The notes beneath the pieces were generated by a model. That model worked only from the letters and a program-made list of their open reading frames with translations. It was not told where the DNA came from and did no database searches. From SCRA01 sp035533275 (GTDB lineage Bacteria > Vulcanimicrobiota > Vulcanimicrobiia > Vulcanimicrobiales > SCRA01), in NCBI GenBank assembly GCA_035533275.1, contig DATLUD010000025.1, forward strand, positions 1-26,649: DNA of 26,649 bases, written 5' to 3'. Shown in pieces: positions 15,091 to 23,325 of this stretch. Numbering within the stretch: position 1 is the first letter of the stretch; every line of letters starts with the position of its first letter. The position numbers and the translations under genes are program-made.

Positions 15091-16004
15091 GGCCGAGTCC
15101 CCTCGTACGCAATTCCCTTCAGCCACGCCAACACGGAAGCCAAGACGAACTCCTGTTTGCCCGTATAGAGGTGGTCCCCGTCAGGAATCGAGACGTGCGT
15201 GAGGTTGGGCTTCGTGCCACGGACGTGCTCGAACGCTTCCGGAAGACCGTCGAACGCGAAGCGCCGCTCCACCTCGACGGTCCCGGTCAGCGCGAGCACC
15301 GGACAGGTGATCTTCCGGATATAGCTCATGACGTTGTACCGTTCGTCAGGGCCGTACTTGTCGAGGTAGTTGGCCGCCCCAGAGACGTATTCCATCGGGA
15401 CCTTGACGCGGATGAGGCGGTCCGGCTCGCCCCGATCCACCCACATCTTCGCCTCCGCGAGATGCGATTCAAAGATCTTCGCTTGAGGGGACTTCATCCA
15501 GCGCGAGTACGAGAACCACGGCGGCGACGCGATGACGCAGGCAGTAACGCGCGGATCGTCCTCGACACCCATGTAGTATCCCGTCTTTACGGCGCCGCGG
15601 CTGTGTCCCCAAACGAGGATTTTCCGATAACCCCGGTCCCACAAGTAGGTGATCCACGCCCGCCAGTCCCGCCGGCAGTCGTCGATCTTCTCGTATGCCG
15701 TCCCGAAGAATTGCGCGGGCGCCTCGTGGAACGCCTCCACGGCGGATACGTTATTGCGGGCGCCGGTCGCCCGGCTCACCACGTCGTGCCCACGGTTGTT
15801 CGTCCGCAGGCTCGGGCACCCCAGCCTGGCGAGCTCCTCGGCGAAGTAGTGGTAGAACGGCTGGTAGAAGTTCGAGCTGTTTCCGTGCATCATCAGCACG
15901 ACGTCGATGCCGGCCACCTCGTTTGCACGCTGCACGGCGTCCAGGAACGCCCCCGAATGCACCAGGCCGTCGTCGGTCGTGACTTCGACGATCTCGACTT
16001 TCAT
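15087..16004 (-). CDS. Alpha/beta hydrolase
   Basis: A 305-residue soluble hydrolase with an alpha/beta fold. The nucleophile elbow is GHSRG at residues 133-137 (S135). An oxyanion-type motif MMHGNSSNFYQ lies at ~38-48, and the probable catalytic histidine is in IPDGDHLYTG near the C-terminus. The strand before the expected acid reads LALTGTVEVE, so the acid residue could be glutamate. No signal peptide is visible. The gene follows the MFS transporter by 12 bp and is third in a minus-strand operon that begins at 18505. A ribosome site GAGGA lies ten bases before the ATG. It probably hydrolyses an ester or amide brought in by the transporter; the substrate is unknown. Confidence 0.87.
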   Translation of the reverse strand: MKVEIVEVTTDDGLVHSGAFLDAVQRANEVAGIDVVLMMHGNSSNFYQPFYHYFAEELARLGCPSLRTNNRGHDVVSRATGARNNVSAVEAFHEAPAQFFGTAYEKIDDCRRDWRAWITYLWDRGYRKILVWGHSRGAVKTGYYMGVEDDPRVTACVIASPPWFSYSRWMKSPQAKIFESHLAEAKMWVDRGEPDRLIRVKVPMEYVSGAANYLDKYGPDERYNVMSYIRKITCPVLALTGTVEVERRFAFDGLPEAFEHVRGTKPNLTHVSIPDGDHLYTGKQEFVLASVLAWLKGIAYEGTRP

Positions 16005-16016
16005 GCGCCCGATTCC

Positions 16017-17270
16017 TCAGCTAGCCACGCGGAGCGGCTTTGCTTCCCGTCCGCCCACCTTGCAGCTCGTCTGCGAGAGGTCGAAGAAGAGCATCGAGAC
16101 GATCGGGATGATGAGCAAGAGCGCCTGTTGCAGGGTCGCTGCGCCGCCCCAACCGAACTTGCCCACGAGCAAGGCGAAGAGATAGCCTGCGAGCGCGGAC
16201 GGCAGGTAGACGCAGGTCACGACGAGCCCCGAGGCGCGCCCCACGATCGTAGAGCGAACCGATCGCTGCATCAACGAGTAGTCGTTGACGTAGAGGAAGC
16301 CGCTCGAAGCCGTCCCCTCGAGAAAAGACAGGATGTCCTGCGATAGAGGCGTCTTCGCCACATTGAACAGCGCGTATCCGACGATCCCGAGCACGATCAG
16401 CGTGACGAAGTTGAGCCACTTTTGGTTTACGCGGTCTCCGAGATAGCCGCAAAGGAGCCCCATGATCGCGCCGGCGCCGAACATGCTCGCCGCCGTGCCA
16501 ACCTGCGGCAGCGAGAAATTTAGCTGCGTGCGCAGGAACGTGGGGTAGAGTCCCAAGTACCCGAAGCTGGCTACGCCGCCGCAGATCGCCGCGATCCCGA
16601 TGATGACCGTGTTGCGGTTGATCAGCCGGTCAGGAATGTGCTCCTCGGAGGCGGCTTCTCCCAATACCTCCTCCAAACGCTGCTCGGTGAAGCGCTTTGG
16701 TATCACGAGCATCACGACGAGGGCTCCAACGAGGCCGATGATCCCATAGAGGTAGAGGGGCTCGCGCCAGCTGCCGGTGGTAGCCAGTATGTGAGCTCCC
16801 CAACGCGGCCCGATGAAGGAGCCAAGGCCATAGGCGACGTTCAGTACGCCAAGCGCGAGGGTCCGGTTCCGTGAGAAGTACGCTCCGGCAGCGGTGAAGA
16901 TCGCCGCATTCTGGAGCGCCTCACCCACGCCCGATATCGCTCGATAGGCGGCCATGTCGTAGAAGCCGATCGAGACGGCGGTTAGGATGGTGCACACGGA
17001 GTAGATGACGATGCCCACCACGGCCACCGTCTTGCGCGACATGCGGTCGAAGAGGAATCCACTCGGGACCCCGGCCACGCCGAGACCCAGCGTGAAGATC
17101 GTGGCAAGGAACCCGCCTTGGGCAAGTGTGAAGCCGTACTCATGGTCGACGGTGTGCAACAGGACCGGGAAGACGATGCGGTCCATCGCGTTCACGACAT
17201 AGGTCGCCGCAATGATCAGGAGCGCAACGATGGCGATGGTCGAGGACGGCAGCCGTTCGTACTTGGTCAT
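16017..17270 (-). CDS. Major facilitator superfamily transporter, 12 TM
   Basis: A 417-residue inner-membrane transporter. After a short cytoplasmic start (MTKYERLPSS) come about twelve hydrophobic segments. Motif A between TM2 and TM3 is GFLFDRMSRKTVAVVG, and a related loop GYLGDRVNQK occurs in the second half. It resembles MFS carriers for organic anions more than drug exporters. The frame is open further upstream, but the ATG at 17270 follows AGGAGGGG and begins right before TM1, so it is preferred. The gene lies between two alpha/beta hydrolase genes (29-bp and 12-bp gaps), suggesting uptake of the compound that they cleave. Direction and substrate are inferred only. Confidence 0.88.
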   Translation of the reverse strand: MTKYERLPSSTIAIVALLIIAATYVVNAMDRIVFPVLLHTVDHEYGFTLAQGGFLATIFTLGLGVAGVPSGFLFDRMSRKTVAVVGIVIYSVCTILTAVSIGFYDMAAYRAISGVGEALQNAAIFTAAGAYFSRNRTLALGVLNVAYGLGSFIGPRWGAHILATTGSWREPLYLYGIIGLVGALVVMLVIPKRFTEQRLEEVLGEAASEEHIPDRLINRNTVIIGIAAICGGVASFGYLGLYPTFLRTQLNFSLPQVGTAASMFGAGAIMGLLCGYLGDRVNQKWLNFVTLIVLGIVGYALFNVAKTPLSQDILSFLEGTASSGFLYVNDYSLMQRSVRSTIVGRASGLVVTCVYLPSALAGYLFALLVGKFGWGGAATLQQALLLIIPIVSMLFFDLSQTSCKVGGREAKPLRVAS

Positions 17271-17299
17271 CTCCAGCCCCTCCTGGCGCGAATCGGAAG

Positions 17300-18505
17300 C
17301 TAGGTGGTCAAGAGCGCTCGCTGGTCGATGCCGAAGCGGTCCGCGAGCCAATCGAACATGTACTCTTCGCCGATGCTAGGATTGTCGTGCTGGCAGTGCT
17401 CCGCGCCGGTCTCCTCGGCGCTCATAAACTTCAGGGTGACATCGACGTCGTGGGCCTTGGCGTATTCGTACACGGTTGTGGCGCGGGAGACGCCGAGCAC
17501 GTCATAGCCGCCATGCACGATGAGGTACGGGCAGCGCATGTGATCGAGCGCTCCTTCGAGCTTGAAAGGCCGCGCCTTCTCGATGGCCTCAGCCATGCTC
17601 TTCGCGCCGAAGACCCACTTGATCTGGCGCGCGAGCATATGCGTATCGGTGTGGTGGGCCCAACTCTCAGCGATATCCCAGATGGCGCCGTGCGAAATCG
17701 CCGCCGCAAGCCGGTGCTCGAACGAGGCGGCCCGTGCCGCGTAGTAGCCGCCGAGGCTGCTCCCGCATACGGCGATGCGGGACATGTCTACGTCGGTCCG
17801 CGTGGCCAGGTAGTCGATGCAGCGCCCGACCGGAACCTCGTAATCGTACCGTGTCACGATCTTCTCGCGGCGCAACGTTGCGCCTTGTCCCGGGCCATCA
17901 ACCATCAAGCACGAGATTCCGCGGGCCAAGGCGCCGCGGGCCACCATGAAGTACAGCTCTTCCTTGAAGGAGTCCAAGCCGCCAAAGGCGATCAGCACCG
18001 GCTGCCGCTCGATGGGGTATGGCGCCCGCAGGAAGTAGGCGTAAAGATGGGTCCCCTGCTCGTAGGGGATCCGCACCGTCTCCGCTGGCGGCGTGAGATA
18101 GGGCGCCGCCTTCTGGAAGCACTGCTCGCATTTCGTAAACGTTTCCAGGCGGCGTGGGTCGTCGGCATCGAGCCAGAACTCTGCCGAGCGGTAGTAATCG
18201 ACGGCGCGCAGCCAGCACGCCTTGGCCGTCTGGACGTGACCCGCGGCTTCCGCTTCGTCGCCGCGGATGCGGTTGCGCTCAGCAACCACCGTCCACTCCG
18301 CGTACCAGCTCTCGAGATCGCCTGGCACCATCCGGCTGGCGGCTTGGAAGCACTCGCTGACCGCGCCGCCTCCCTCCTGCGTCTCGCCCAGGCCGCGACG
18401 GAACTGGTACGACATCCAGGGGTGGTCAGGCCAATGGTGCCAGCCATACGGCTCGTAGTGGGGACCCTTTTCTGTGGTGGGAGCCTCGATCAGACCGTCC
18501 TTCAT
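17300..18505 (-). CDS. Alpha/beta hydrolase of the dihydropseudooxynicotine-hydrolase/FrsA-like type
   Basis: A 401-residue hydrolase with a helical N-terminal domain (~1-140) and a C-terminal alpha/beta domain. This is the layout of 2,6-dihydropseudooxynicotine hydrolase and related C-C or ester hydrolases. The nucleophile is S250 in CGSSLGG, the acid D335 in HGGYDVL, and the histidine H370 in GAEHC. The motifs IAFGGLDSFKEE and MVDGPGQG, typical of this group, are present. It is the first gene of the hydrolase-MFS-hydrolase operon. The ATG at 18505 has GGAGGT ten bases upstream. A promoter overlapped by a GTATAC operator pair lies ~75 bp further up. Family assignment is firm; the specific substrate is not. 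Confidence 0.87.
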   Translation of the reverse strand: MKDGLIEAPTTEKGPHYEPYGWHHWPDHPWMSYQFRRGLGETQEGGGAVSECFQAASRMVPGDLESWYAEWTVVAERNRIRGDEAEAAGHVQTAKACWLRAVDYYRSAEFWLDADDPRRLETFTKCEQCFQKAAPYLTPPAETVRIPYEQGTHLYAYFLRAPYPIERQPVLIAFGGLDSFKEELYFMVARGALARGISCLMVDGPGQGATLRREKIVTRYDYEVPVGRCIDYLATRTDVDMSRIAVCGSSLGGYYAARAASFEHRLAAAISHGAIWDIAESWAHHTDTHMLARQIKWVFGAKSMAEAIEKARPFKLEGALDHMRCPYLIVHGGYDVLGVSRATTVYEYAKAHDVDVTLKFMSAEETGAEHCQHDNPSIGEEYMFDWLADRFGIDQRALLTT

Positions 18506-18570
18506 CCAGCCGAACCTCCGTTCTGTTCTGCAAATGAAAGCAACGCGCGCGGACGCCGTTCTGCATTCAG

Positions 18571-18593
18571 GTATACATTAGAGACAAGTATAC
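18571..18593. promoter_or_regulatory. Paired GTATAC operators in the hydrolase-operon promoter
   Basis: Palindromic GTATAC cores lie at 18571-18576 and 18588-18593, 17 bp apart. The surrounding bases (AGGTATACATT and AAGTATACACC) extend the symmetry. The second core overlaps the -10 box of the minus-strand promoter and the first lies just past the predicted start site, positions suited to repression. The same arrangement occurs at 19509-19531 beside the GntR gene. Confidence 0.65.
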
Positions 18594-18615
18594 ACCTGGT
18601 CGCGTGCGAAGTCTA
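18587..18615 (-). promoter_or_regulatory. Promoter of the hydrolase-MFS-hydrolase operon
   Basis: On the minus strand TAGACT (18615-18610) and TATACT (18592-18587) are separated by exactly 17 bp. Transcription would start about 75 bases before the first gene. The -10 box is embedded in a GTATAC operator core. Confidence 0.5.
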
Positions 18616-18680
18616 TCTCGCGCCGGTGCGATTTCGGTAACGTCCTGCGGACGGAAGACCCGGGGGAGGGGAGAGGCGCG

Positions 18681-19418
18681 CTACGGCCTCGTGAATGCTG
18701 CCTGGAATCCGGCTTTGCGCAGCTCCAAGATGTAGGCGTCCTTCAGCCGGATGATGTGCCGGAAGGCGGCGCGCTCAGCCGCCTTCGCATCGTGCCGTTC
18801 CAGCGCATCGATGATCTCCTCGTGTTCTTTGCGCGAGGGAAGCATCACGGCTGTGGCGCGAGCGGTGACGCGGCGGAAACGCTCGAGATGACTTTCGACC
18901 TGCGACATGAGGGCAGCAAGGAGCGGCATGTTCGCCGACTCGATGATCACGCGATGGAAATCGCCGTAGAGTTCACCCAAGCGCTCGCGGTGGCCTTGCT
19001 GGCGGTTGTGCTCGATCAGGATGCAGATCTCTCGCAGCCGGCGCAGCTGCTCGGCGGTGGCGATCTTGGCCAGCCTTGCCGCGGCATGCGACTGGAGCAA
19101 CGCCGTAAGAGCGTAGACTTCTTCGACTTTATCCAGGTCGATCGGCGGGACGTACACGCCCCCCTTGGGACGCAGCACCACCAACTGCTCGGCGCGCAGA
19201 CGCTTCAACGCCTCGCGCACGGGCGTCCGGCTCATGCCGAGGCGCTGAGCGAGGTCATTTTCCGTATAGTACTGTGGCTCCGTCATCGCTCCGTCGACGA
19301 TCGTCTGCCGAATGAATCGATACGCCCGCTCTTCGAGCGGTAGGTGTTCCTCAGACCGCTTCGCAGTACGTGCGTCTGAGCTCTGCAGATCCTTGGCACG
19401 ATGAGGTGCTTGAGGCAT
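18681..19418 (-). CDS. GntR-family regulator, FadR subfamily (FCD domain)
   Basis: A 245-residue regulator with an N-terminal winged helix-turn-helix (RAYRFIRQTIVDGAMTEPQY, then TENDLAQRLGMSRTPVREAL). The C-terminal all-helical FCD domain keeps the metal-binding pattern: an Asp-x-His in YGDFHRVIIESAN and later histidines in KEHEEIIDAL and FRHIIRLKD. FadR-type proteins bind short palindromes and are released by small carboxylates. The ATG at 19418 follows GGAG and is preferred; a TTG at 19436 is possible. The gene is divergent from the M20 peptidase and lies directly upstream of the hydrolase operon on the same strand. Both regions carry GTATAC operator pairs, so it probably controls itself and both neighbours. 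Confidence 0.92.
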   Translation of the reverse strand: MPQAPHRAKDLQSSDARTAKRSEEHLPLEERAYRFIRQTIVDGAMTEPQYYTENDLAQRLGMSRTPVREALKRLRAEQLVVLRPKGGVYVPPIDLDKVEEVYALTALLQSHAAARLAKIATAEQLRRLREICILIEHNRQQGHRERLGELYGDFHRVIIESANMPLLAALMSQVESHLERFRRVTARATAVMLPSRKEHEEIIDALERHDAKAAERAAFRHIIRLKDAYILELRKAGFQAAFTRP

Positions 19419-19494
19419 GCGACTCCATCCCGGCAAGCCCCGCCCCGGTAGGCTGGGCGCTCCATCCCGGTGGAGGAGTTCATCGGACCGACGC

Positions 19495-19531
19495 GTATAC
19501 CTGCATATGTATACATACCACAGATGTATAC
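19495..19531. promoter_or_regulatory. Triple GTATAC operator between GntR and M20 peptidase genes
   Basis: GTATAC cores lie at 19495-19500, 19509-19514 and 19526-19531. The last two are 17 bp apart, and both belong to the longer palindrome ATGTATACAT. The cluster is 33 bases before the peptidase start and about 75 bases before the GntR start, fitting control of both. The pair repeats the spacing seen at 18571-18593. Confidence 0.7.
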
Positions 19532-19563
19532 ATATGGATTTCGCGGCTCTGCGAGGATCCCCG

Positions 19564-20916
19564 ATGCAACACGTGTACCGGTATATCGACGATCATTCGC
19601 AGGAGGCGATCGACCGGCTCATGCGCCTCTGTCGTCAGCCCAGCGTTTCCGCACAGCAGATCGGTCTCCATGAGATGGCCCGCTTACTGGAGGACGAGAT
19701 GCGCGCGGTCGGGATCCCCGCGCGACAGTTGCCGACGAAGACCGGCGTCCCCATGGTCTACGGGGAGATCCGGGTCGAGGGCGCTCGCCGAACCCTGCTG
19801 TTCTACAACCATTACGACGTCCAGCCGGTCGAGCCGCTAGACGAGTGGGTGACGCCGCCCTTCGAGCCCACGATCCGAGACGGTCGTGTCTACGCTCGGG
19901 GCGCAACCGACAACAAGGGCAATATCGTTTCGCGACTGACGGCGATCAAGGCATTACTGGATCAGCGCGGCGGACCCCCGGTCAACGTCAAGTTCATCGT
20001 CGAAGGCCAAGAGGAGATCAGTAGCCCGGGCCTGCCGGCCTTCCTCGAAGAGCATCGTGACCTCCTCGAGGCTGATGGGTGCGTCTGGGAGGACACCATG
20101 GGGCGGATCGATGCTCCGGTCGTCTCTTTGGGCAGCAAGGGGATGTGCTACGTCGAGCTGAGCTGCAAGGTCGCCTCGGTCGACTCTCACTCGGCATACG
20201 CGGGAATCTACCCCAACGCAATCTGGCGCCTGGTGTGGGCCCTATCGGCGATCAAGGGTCCCGACGAGCGCGTACGCATCCCCGGATTCTACGACGACGT
20301 TCGGCCACTCGACGCGGCGGAGAGCCAAATCGTTGATCAGCTCCCCCCGATCGACGGCGAGGGGCTCAAACGCGTGCGAGGCTTGCGCCGGCTCGTCGGG
20401 GACCTGGAGGACGCGCAGATTCACCGGCGGCAGACCCTCGAGCCCACCTGCAACATCTCCGGCATCGTCAGCGGCTACCACGGGAAGGGCACCAAGACCG
20501 TCATCCCAGCCGAGGCAATCGCGCGCATGGACTTTCGCCTCGTGCCCGACCAAGACCCGGAGAAAATCGTCGCGCTCTTGCGCGCTCATCTGAGCCGAGA
20601 GGGCTTCGATGACGTCGACGTCGTTCTGCTGGGTGAGTCCCACCCTTCGCGCAGTCCGGTGGACACCCCGTTGAACCGTGCCATCGCCACGGCGTCGCAG
20701 AGCGTTTACGGCAAGCCGCCGATCTTCGAGCCGCACCAAGCTGGCAGCACCCCGCAGTGGGTCGTTGGGCGCTACCTCGGGATGCCATGCTCGGCCACCG
20801 GCGTCGGGTACGTGACGTGCATGAGCCATGCGCCCAACGAGAACGTGCGGATCGACCACCTGATCGACGGTGCCAAGTACATGGCGGCCATCATGGACGC
20901 CTTCGCCGATGCCTGA
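19564..20916 (+). CDS. M20-family metallopeptidase (dipeptidase-like)
   Basis: A 450-residue cytoplasmic zinc peptidase of the M20 (ArgE/DapE/carnosinase) family. Metal and catalytic residues are visible in the usual order: H83 and D85 in YNHYDVQP, D116 in ARGATDNKG, the pair E150-E151 in VEGQEEI, an Asp in CVWEDT, and the late His in CMSHAPNENV. A dimerisation domain sits in between (about 195-320). The length and the HYDVQP motif match the dipeptidase branch. The start is the ATG at 19564 with AGGA upstream; the frame is open further upstream and an ATG at 19534 lies close to the operator. The gene overlaps the following DUF1028 gene by eight bases. It probably releases amino acids from dipeptides or N-acyl amino acids. 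Confidence 0.92.
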   Translation: MQHVYRYIDDHSQEAIDRLMRLCRQPSVSAQQIGLHEMARLLEDEMRAVGIPARQLPTKTGVPMVYGEIRVEGARRTLLFYNHYDVQPVEPLDEWVTPPFEPTIRDGRVYARGATDNKGNIVSRLTAIKALLDQRGGPPVNVKFIVEGQEEISSPGLPAFLEEHRDLLEADGCVWEDTMGRIDAPVVSLGSKGMCYVELSCKVASVDSHSAYAGIYPNAIWRLVWALSAIKGPDERVRIPGFYDDVRPLDAAESQIVDQLPPIDGEGLKRVRGLRRLVGDLEDAQIHRRQTLEPTCNISGIVSGYHGKGTKTVIPAEAIARMDFRLVPDQDPEKIVALLRAHLSREGFDDVDVVLLGESHPSRSPVDTPLNRAIATASQSVYGKPPIFEPHQAGSTPQWVVGRYLGMPCSATGVGYVTCMSHAPNENVRIDHLIDGAKYMAAIMDAFADA

Positions 20917-21646
20917 AAAGCTGGCTTCCGACATCCTCCTCACCACGTTCTCGATCGTCGCGCGCTGCGACCGGACCGGCATGCTGGGAGGCGCCGCAAG
21001 CACGGCGATCCCCGGCGTCGGCAGTCTCTGTCTCCACGTGCGAGCCGGAGCGGGCGCCGTGGCCACGCAATCCCGCGTCAACCCCTACTTGGGCATCGAC
21101 GCGCTCTCCCTCTTGGGGCGCGGACTCTCGGCACGTGACGCGGTCGAGCGGGTCATCGCCGGCGACGAGCGGCGCGCGGTACGGCAGCTCGGCGCCGTCG
21201 ACGCTCGCGGGGGCTCGTCTGCGTACAGCGGTGAGGAGTGCCCGGCCTGGTTCGGCCACCTCGTCGGCGATGCGTACTCGATTCAGGGGAACACGCTCGT
21301 CGGCGGCGAGACGCTGCGGGCCATGGCTGCTGCCTTCGACGAGAGCGCCGCGCTCGACTTACCCGAGCGGCTCATGCGCGCACTGGAGGCGGGGCAGGCT
21401 GCGGGCGGGGATCGCCGCGGGAGACAGTCCGCTGCGCTCTACGTCGTCAGCGGCGAGGAGTATCCATACGTCGACCTGCGCGTCGACGTCAGCGCCGACC
21501 CCGTCGCGGAACTGCGGCGCGTCTTCGAGATCGCAAAGAGGCAGCTGTTGCCGCTCATCGAGACCCTGCCGACGCGTGAGGAGCCCGCTGGCCGCATCGA
21601 TCCGAAGGTGACGGCGTTGCTTAGCAAGCCGCCGGCGGATCGGTAG
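20909..21646 (+). CDS. DUF1028 family protein (Ntn-hydrolase-like fold)
   Basis: A 245-residue protein of the DUF1028 family, whose members adopt an Ntn-hydrolase-like fold and often lie next to peptidase or amidase genes. The family landmarks appear in order: TTFSIVARC near the start, GVGSLCLHVRAGAGAVATQS, NPYLGIDALSLL, a VDARG turn, SIQGNTLVG, and the highly conserved AGQAAGGDRRGRQSAAL near residue 160. The start is the ATG at 20909, eight bases inside the M20 peptidase gene, implying coupled translation and a joint task. The family has no firmly established reaction; hydrolysis of an amide related to the peptidase substrate is an inference. Confidence 0.9.
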   Translation: MPEKLASDILLTTFSIVARCDRTGMLGGAASTAIPGVGSLCLHVRAGAGAVATQSRVNPYLGIDALSLLGRGLSARDAVERVIAGDERRAVRQLGAVDARGGSSAYSGEECPAWFGHLVGDAYSIQGNTLVGGETLRAMAAAFDESAALDLPERLMRALEAGQAAGGDRRGRQSAALYVVSGEEYPYVDLRVDVSADPVAELRRVFEIAKRQLLPLIETLPTREEPAGRIDPKVTALLSKPPADR

Positions 21647-22204
21647 AGGTCGTCACCGACGGTCCAAACGACCGCGCCGGCGTGCCACGCCGTCAGGCGA
21701 CTCCGGCGGCGAGTGCGTCCAGCGCCATCAAGTCTTCGCGTATCGCGAAGACGCGACCGGGGTTGAGGTCGAGCTCGTCGAGCATCTGCGTAGCGTCGGG
21801 GCGGCATCGTCGCCGGCCAGATTCAGTTCGGCCCCCGATGCATGGCATCGTCCCGAGGACGCCGATCCACCCTGAGTTCGCCCGTGACGAACAATCGGTT
21901 CACAATATTCGTAGAGCATCTCCATTAGCTCTGCGAGGTCCAGCGGTTCCAGACGGCATGGTATCCTCAAGGACCTCGCCAGCGGTTCCGCAGAAAACCG
22001 GTCATATGGCCGAGTACGAGGCGCTCTCAAGGGGTTTCGACACTCCGCGGAGTTCCGCATCATCGAAGGCCCTGGCCACTGGCCGCCTCATGGGTCGCCG
22101 TGGCCGATCATGACAACAAACTTGAGCCAACCCGAACCTCACACCGGCAGTATCACCCATTGCCCCTGTACTCGCCGGGGTAAGAACGCCCGGAAAGAAA
22201 CGCG
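21647..22204. other. 558-bp stretch without an intact gene, probably decayed coding DNA
   Basis: No intact gene is recognised. On the minus strand a short frame ending near 21702 reads MLDELDLNPGRVFAIREDLM and then ALDALAAGVA before its stop. It looks like the natural C-terminus of a protein, but I cannot name the family. A further open frame at 21728-22063 on the same strand shows no motifs. The stretch also contains a perfect 9-bp hairpin at 21732-21752. It is best read as eroded coding DNA plus the ends of the two convergent units. Confidence 0.45.
21732..21752. terminator. Perfect hairpin, possible terminator without T-tract
   Basis: GTCTTCGCG and CGCGAAGAC form a 9-bp stem with a TAT loop, 86 bp past the DUF1028 stop. 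There is no following run of T, so intrinsic termination is uncertain. It also lies inside the unidentified minus-strand reading-frame tail. Confidence 0.3.
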
Positions 22205-23308
22205 CTAGCGGGTTCGATGACGCTCTACCGCCTCCCAATCGACCTCGATTCCCAGGCCGGGGCCGTGCGGCACGAGGATGTCACCGTTCTCCACAGTGAG
22301 CGGCGTGCGAATCAGATCGTCGGTCATGAGATAGTTGCAGATGTAGAAGTCGCTACCGTAGCGCACGACCGGCGTCGAGCAGGCAAAGTGAAGGCTTGCC
22401 GCGATCCCAATCCCGGATTCCCACATGGCGCCCGCGTAGCACGCGAGTCCGGCCGCTTCGCAGATGCCGGCCAACTTCTTCGACCGGATGATCCCGCCGG
22501 GCTTCATGATCTTGATGCTCACGATGTCGGCGGCGCCGCGCTTTGCCACTTGAAAGCCCTGCTCCAGGCTCATGACGCTCTCGTCGGCCATGATGGGCGT
22601 GTCGAGCGCTTGCGTCAGAGCCGCCATGCCGTCGATATCCCACGACTTCAACGGCTGCTCGATAAACGTCGGAGCGAATCTCTCCAGTTCTCGGCAAAGC
22701 CGCAGCGCCTCTTCCCGCTTGCAGCCCTGATTGAAGTCGATCCGGATGTCGAACTCGTCTCCCACGAGCGCGCGAATCGCGGCGATGCGCGCGATCTCTG
22801 TCCTCGCCGGCAAGACCCCGGTCTTGATCTTGAGAACCTTGAACCCTTCGCCTAGCAGCCACCGTATCTCGTTGAGATCCTCGTCGGTATCTTGGTTCGC
22901 CACTGAGTAGCTAAGATTCACCCGATCGCGAACCAGTCCACCGAGGAGGTCGTAGACGGGGCGTCCTAGCACCTTGCCCGCCGCGTCCAGCACGGCCATC
23001 TCGACGCCGGCCTTGGCGAACTGCGCTCCGTAGTGGGCCGCATCCATCGCTTGGACAATCGCCTCGACATCGGTCGGCGAGCGCCCGACAACGGCCGGAG
23101 CGAGGTAACGATCGATCGTCTCCTTGATCGCGAAGGCATTGTCCGCGAAAACGGGCCAAGGAGAGGCTTCTCCGACTCCCTCGATCCCGTCGTCGGTCTG
23201 CAAGCGTACGATCACGTTGTCGATGGTCTCAAGCGCGCCAACTCCCAGCACCCCGGGATGGCGAATTGGCGGGCTGGTGACCATGGATTCAATCGTGGTG
23301 ATTTTCAC
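22205..23308 (-). CDS. Enolase-superfamily enzyme, muconate-lactonizing (MLE) subgroup
   Basis: A 367-residue enzyme of the mandelate racemase/muconate lactonizing superfamily, which abstracts a proton next to a carboxylate. The MLE-subgroup catalytic set is complete: K160-x-K162 in VLKIKTG, metal ligands D191 (RIDFNQG), E217 (FIEQPL) and D242 (MADES), and K266 in VSIKIMKPGG. The N-terminal capping domain occupies ~1-115. This subgroup includes cycloisomerases, o-succinylbenzoate synthase, N-acylamino-acid racemase and dipeptide epimerases; the neighbours favour an amino-acid-derived substrate. The start is GTG at 23308 with GGAGG upstream. It lies 17 bp after a LivK-type binding-protein gene and is last in a three-gene operon. 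Confidence 0.9.
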   Translation of the reverse strand: MKITTIESMVTSPPIRHPGVLGVGALETIDNVIVRLQTDDGIEGVGEASPWPVFADNAFAIKETIDRYLAPAVVGRSPTDVEAIVQAMDAAHYGAQFAKAGVEMAVLDAAGKVLGRPVYDLLGGLVRDRVNLSYSVANQDTDEDLNEIRWLLGEGFKVLKIKTGVLPARTEIARIAAIRALVGDEFDIRIDFNQGCKREEALRLCRELERFAPTFIEQPLKSWDIDGMAALTQALDTPIMADESVMSLEQGFQVAKRGAADIVSIKIMKPGGIIRSKKLAGICEAAGLACYAGAMWESGIGIAASLHFACSTPVVRYGSDFYICNYLMTDDLIRTPLTVENGDILVPHGPGLGIEVDWEAVERHRTR

Positions 23309-23325
23309 GGTGGCAGTTGCCTCCG

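Noticed and set aside
15171..16346. A 391-codon plus-strand frame opposite the hydrolase and MFS genes
   Set aside because: It spans two real genes on the other strand, is rich in Arg/Glu/His as expected of antisense GC-rich frames, and shows no domain.
17387..18640. A 417-codon plus-strand frame opposite the second hydrolase
   Set aside because: It is antisense to a protein with a full catalytic triad and has no motifs of its own.
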